Shown one piece after another: positions 5,940 to 8,451 of a stretch of DNA of 8,451 nucleotides. The DNA is from Holophagaceae bacterium. GTDB taxonomy: Bacteria > Acidobacteriota > Holophagae > Holophagales > Holophagaceae. A program made the translations under genes and the position numbers. Numbering within the stretch: the first letter of the stretch is position 1; the number at the start of each line of letters is the position of its first letter. The notes beneath the pieces were generated by a model. That model made no database searches, was not told the DNA's origin, and worked only from the letters and a program-made list of their open reading frames with translations. The stretch covers positions 1 through 8,451 of the forward strand of contig JANXYT010000294.1 of the NCBI GenBank assembly GCA_025355915.1. Direction: 5' to 3'.

Positions 5940-7147
5940 GTCGCGCTGCCCTTCTGCTGCTCTTGCTCTGCCTCGCCTGCACCCGCGAGGACCGCGCCTC
6001 CCTGTATCGGCGCCCCATCTCGCCGACGCCAGCCAGTGGCTGGGCCCGCCTGCCCCTGGATGCCGAATCCCAGCGCCAGATCAAAGGCGCCTGGATCGGC
6101 GATGGAGCGGGCCGCAGCATCCCCTTCCTGGAGGCCCGCGAAGGCCTGTGGGAATCCCGTGCTTTGCCGTTGGAAAACACGCTGACGGGCAAGGACGCCG
6201 ACGGTCGGCCGACGGTGGAGTTTTCGCTGAAGCTGCCCGAGGGTTGGCGGGTGGGTGAGCGCGAATCGCTGAAACTCGACCTGGACCTCGACGGCCGCGC
6301 CCCTTGGGTCGCGCAGGTGAAGGCCGAGCGGCAGCGCGAGGGCGGCGGTTTCATCGCCTACGATCCCGTGTCGCCGCTCCACCTCTATGATTTGTCGCCC
6401 TCGGGTAACCGTCGCACCCTCGACCTTCCCTGGGACGGCCACCGGTACCGACTGACGCTCCTCGCCTCCCAGGGCGGGGCCCCCCGGATCCGCGGCCTCT
6501 CAGCCCGCGCCGAAACGCGGCCCGAAGCCCTGGAAGCCGAACTGGCCCTCGACAGCACGCTCACGCCGGAACCCGGCCAGCCCCGCACCTGGCGGGTGAC
6601 GCTGCCGGACACAGAGCGCGTGGTGGGCCTGGATCTGGTGCTGGCGCCGCCCACCGCGCCGCTCCGTCCCGAGATTCGAATGGGCGAAGGCACCGAAGAG
6701 GATCGCGGTTGGGCCTCCAGTGATCTGGTGTGGAACCTCCCGGCCCTGAATACACGATCCAGCCGCATCGCCCTCGCCCCCGTGCAGGCCAAGTCCCTCA
6801 CCATCACCCTGCCCGAAGGCGCGACGCCGCTGAGCGTTCGCCTCCTCGTGCGGCGGCAGACCCTGATCTTCCCGGCGGAAGCGGGGCAGGCCTACGCCCT
6901 GCACCTCGGGGGCGAGGCGAAACCCGCCCCCGGCAGCCTCGGCGCCCTGCCCTCCATCCGGACCCTGGCCGCCCGTGCGCCCCTCACCCTTGGTGCCCGT
7001 GAAGCGGACGACCAGGGCCTCCCCCATCGCGAAGGCCCCGATCAGCGCGCCCGGCCCTGGATGCCCTGGATCGCGGGGCTCGCGCTGCTGGTGCTGGGCT
7101 TCGCGGCGTGGCGGCTCTTCCGGCCGGCGGAGGACCCCTCCGCATGA
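5936..7147 (+). CDS. DUF3999 family membrane-anchored protein
   Basis: The 403-residue product has a strongly hydrophobic N-terminus (residues 4-14, ending in CLAC), a long beta-rich region, and a single C-terminal membrane segment (about 375-392) followed by a short basic tail. An exported domain anchored at its C-terminus matches DUF3999. GWARLPLDAESQRQIKGAWI followed by IPF resembles the family's N-terminal beta region. The Cys at residue 15 could be lipidated, but the preceding residues fit the lipobox poorly, so a cleaved signal peptide is equally possible. The frame is open well upstream, but the ATG at 5936 is clearly the start: GGGGAG at 5925-5930 precedes it by 5 bases, the signal sequence begins there, and the codon overlaps the upstream stop as ATGA. 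Function is unknown. The coupling with DUF2339 suggests the two proteins work together at the inner membrane. Confidence 0.78.
   Translation: MSRAALLLLLLCLACTREDRASLYRRPISPTPASGWARLPLDAESQRQIKGAWIGDGAGRSIPFLEAREGLWESRALPLENTLTGKDADGRPTVEFSLKLPEGWRVGERESLKLDLDLDGRAPWVAQVKAERQREGGGFIAYDPVSPLHLYDLSPSGNRRTLDLPWDGHRYRLTLLASQGGAPRIRGLSARAETRPEALEAELALDSTLTPEPGQPRTWRVTLPDTERVVGLDLVLAPPTAPLRPEIRMGEGTEEDRGWASSDLVWNLPALNTRSSRIALAPVQAKSLTITLPEGATPLSVRLLVRRQTLIFPAEAGQAYALHLGGEAKPAPGSLGALPSIRTLAARAPLTLGAREADDQGLPHREGPDQRARPWMPWIAGLALLVLGFAAWRLFRPAEDPSA
7127..7143 (+). promoter_or_regulatory. Hairpin masking the Shine-Dalgarno of the lipoprotein gene
   Basis: GCGGAGG (7127-7133) and CCTCCGC (7137-7143) form a perfect 7-bp GC-rich stem with an ACC loop, ending directly before the ATG at 7144. 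The Shine-Dalgarno GGAGG (7129-7133) lies in the 5' arm. The hairpin sits inside the last codons of the DUF3999 gene, so ribosomes finishing that gene at 7147 would open it. This is a plausible translational-coupling device, inferred from sequence only. Confidence 0.5.
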
Positions 7148-7884
7148 CGCTTCGCGGATGCCTGCTGGTCCCCCTGGCGCTGGCGGGGCTGGCCTGCCGT
7201 TCGCCGCTCGCCGACCTCCACTCCGGCCAAGAAGGGCCGGCACTGTGCCTGACGGTAGGCATCGAGGACCACAGCCGGAAGCTCGCCCACTTGAGGGTTC
7301 CCGCCGGTGAAGCGGATACGCCCGCCGCGCGGCGGTCGGCCCTCGAATCCCACCGGGAGGCCTTCGAAGCGGATCTCCGCGCCGAAGCGGCCTCCCGCGG
7401 GCTCCGGCTGAATCCCTCGGCGGACCTCCACCTCGACTTGACCATCACCAGCCTGGGGGAGGTGCGGGCCAAGTACATCGCCTGGGGCATCCTCAGCGGC
7501 GTCGGTTGGGGTGTGGGCGTGGGCCTGCTTGCTCACGACCCGCGGCTCGCCGTGGGCCTCGGCGTGTATGAACTGCTGGAGGAAAGCGCGTTCTGGATCG
7601 GAGGGTCCCTGCTCATGGGCAAGTGGTCCTCCCCGGCCGTGGTGGAGGCCCGGCTCAGCCGGGCGGGCTCCGCCAAGCCTCTGTGGGAGGAAACCTACTA
7701 CGCGCTGTGGGCCCGGCAGGAGTTGGCGGCCTTTCCCCCCGAGGAGCAGAACCGGCGCGAGCGGCAGCTTCAGGCTTCCCTCCGCAAGGTGCTGGGCAAG
7801 CTGTTCCGCGATCTCGAGGCCATCCCGGAGTTTCCCGCGGGCGCTCAGGAGCTGGAACGGCCGACGGGCATCCGTTCACGTTGA
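7144..7884 (+). CDS. Probable lipoprotein of unknown family
   Basis: I do not recognise the family. The 246-residue product starts with a basic residue, a hydrophobic stretch and AGLAC (Cys18), which satisfies the broad lipobox rule although position -3 is Gly. A mixed region (20-110) includes a beta-like DLHLDLTITSLGEVRAKY. Two glycine-rich hydrophobic segments follow (about 112-130 and 136-159), then a soluble tail with PLWEETYYALWA and an amphipathic charged helix (about 198-228). Lipoproteins with such a strand-plus-glycine-zipper layout are often envelope components, but no function can be assigned. The start is the ATG at 7144, which overlaps the DUF3999 stop as ATGA. The longer open frame upstream lacks a signal sequence. 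It is the last gene of the three-gene operon, and its stop overlaps the convergent encapsulin stop by 9 bp. Confidence 0.7.
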   Translation: MTLRGCLLVPLALAGLACRSPLADLHSGQEGPALCLTVGIEDHSRKLAHLRVPAGEADTPAARRSALESHREAFEADLRAEAASRGLRLNPSADLHLDLTITSLGEVRAKYIAWGILSGVGWGVGVGLLAHDPRLAVGLGVYELLEESAFWIGGSLLMGKWSSPAVVEARLSRAGSAKPLWEETYYALWARQELAAFPPEEQNRRERQLQASLRKVLGKLFRDLEAIPEFPAGAQELERPTGIRSR

Positions 7885-8451
7885 ACCAGGCGCGGCCTGC
7901 AGCTTCAACTCCACCGCTGCCGCAGGTTCCAGCACCCGGAACGTGAAGGATTCAGAGAAGTACAGCTCCACCTCCCGGGCGGTATGCATTTTGTAGCCGA
8001 TGCTCACATCCTGGCCCACGGTCATCTCGAAATCCCCGCCCCGGCGCGAGAGCACGGCGCCGCCCTCCAGGACCGGACTCCAGTGGATGCCGCCCGAAAC
8101 CAGGGCCTTGACCCGCTCGCGCAGCGGATAGGCAGTGGGCTCCCCGGCCATGAGCCACTTGTACGGTTCGGTCCCCAGGACCAGCGCGAAGGGCCCGCCG
8201 ACCTCGGCCTCCTGGATGGCGAGCAGGGCCAGTTCCACGGATTCGGTGAGTCGGCTTCGATCGGGACTCAAGGGCACCGGCGCGTGGCTGGAGCTATCGA
8301 GCATGCCCCGGATGCCGGCCGCGCCAAAGCCCCGATAGAGGGCCGTCTCCTCAAAGAGCGCCACCTTCCGGGCGGCCTCCATCATGAAGCCCAGGTCCTG
8401 GAGGGCGGCGCCGTGCTCTCGCGCCGGGGCGGGGATTTCGAGATGACCGTG
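7876..8451 (-). CDS. Family 1 encapsulin shell protein, C-terminal part (5' end missing)
   Basis: Encapsulins (HK97-fold) self-assemble into icosahedral protein nanocompartments that hold cargo such as ferritin-like proteins or DyP peroxidase. The readable part matches Thermotoga maritima encapsulin from about its residue 99 to the end: EAARKVALFEETALYRGF, GGPFALVLGTEPYKWL, YPLRERVKALVSGGI, SRRGGDFEMTVGQDVSIGY and ESFTFRVL. The tail LKLQAAPGST is a few residues longer than in Thermotoga. The frame runs open to the window edge, but bases 8394-8451 are an exact inverted copy of 8017-8074, and their translation is not encapsulin-like. Native coding therefore probably stops being represented at about 8394-8397. 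The Met codon at 8385 is internal and not a start. Roughly the last 60% of the gene is present. Cargo is usually encoded next to the shell gene, but none of the genes seen to the left looks like one. Confidence 0.93.
   Translation of the reverse strand, partial: HGHLEIPAPAREHGAALQDLGFMMEAARKVALFEETALYRGFGAAGIRGMLDSSSHAPVPLSPDRSRLTESVELALLAIQEAEVGGPFALVLGTEPYKWLMAGEPTAYPLRERVKALVSGGIHWSPVLEGGAVLSRRGGDFEMTVGQDVSIGYKMHTAREVELYFSESFTFRVLEPAAAVELKLQAAPGST
8017..8074 (+). repeat. Left copy of a 58-bp perfect inverted repeat
   Basis: This segment lies inside the encapsulin gene and encodes, on the minus strand, the conserved VLEGGAVLSRRGGDFEMTV region. It is identical to the reverse complement of 8394-8451. 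This copy is the native one, because it is flanked on both sides by correct encapsulin coding sequence. Confidence 0.97.
8394..8451 (-). repeat. Right copy of the 58-bp inverted repeat, at the window edge (probable chimera)
   Basis: All 58 bases are the exact reverse complement of 8017-8074, and the match runs to the very last base of the window. On the plus strand it reads as the encapsulin GGAVLSRRGGDFEMTV motif, and on the minus strand, where the gene's upstream part should be, it reads as unrelated sequence. The GGTC at 8394-8397 fits both the native gene (the Asp-Leu of the family) and the inverted copy, so it looks like a microhomology junction. This is typical of an amplification or assembly inversion chimera at a contig end. 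Confidence 0.9.

Noticed and set aside
7894..7926. Possible bidirectional terminator hairpin between the lipoprotein and encapsulin genes
   Set aside because: The stem needs a 3-base bulge, has no T-tract on either strand, and lies within encapsulin coding sequence.
8383..8385. ATG at 8385 as the start of the encapsulin gene
   Set aside because: It lies in the middle of the conserved region aligned to about residue 103 of the Thermotoga protein. The gene is truncated, not short.

Overview
The window is a GC-rich, densely coding bacterial segment with short overlapping gene junctions. Protein style (SPOR-domain division protein, NFACT protein, PleD-like diguanylate cyclase, DUF2339/DUF3999 pair, family 1 encapsulin) and dispersed CRCAGATG-type repeats fit an environmental Gram-negative bacterium. 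My best guess is Acidobacteriota of the Holophaga/Geothrix type. This is inferred from overall protein character; no marker gene here proves it.

Layout, left to right. Positions 1-62 are the 3' end of an unidentified plus-strand gene. A single-pass membrane SPOR protein follows (108-638). Positions 639-1048 are non-coding and hold a striking repeat region: four copies of a roughly 27-bp module, each made of three CRCAGATG-like octamers at 9- and 10-bp spacing, two of them in inverted orientation inside an imperfect inverted-repeat element. Next, on the minus strand, is a short, divergent NFACT (RqcH/Rqc2-like) gene (1059-2507), with a small perfect hairpin over its stop codon. Divergent from it is a response-regulator diguanylate cyclase with REC, GAF-like and GGDEF domains and an intact inhibitory site (2659-4125).

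A compact three-gene operon follows (4197-7884): a DUF2339 polytopic membrane protein, a DUF3999 membrane-anchored protein and an unrecognised probable lipoprotein, joined by two ATGA stop/start overlaps. It has its own plausible sigma70 promoter (4141-4170), directly followed by a perfect 20-bp palindrome (4171-4190) that looks like an operator or an RBS-masking hairpin. The third gene's Shine-Dalgarno lies in a perfect 7-bp hairpin inside the end of the second gene, a layout that suggests translational coupling. The set reads as one envelope-associated unit of unknown function.

Converging on this operon from the right is the C-terminal part of a family 1 encapsulin shell-protein gene (minus strand, from 7876), whose stop overlaps the lipoprotein gene by 9 bp. 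Its N-terminal part and any cargo gene are not visible. The last 58 bases of the window are an exact reverse complement of 8017-8074 inside the same gene and replace the expected upstream encapsulin sequence. This looks like a contig-end inversion chimera, so sequence beyond about 8394 should not be trusted as native.
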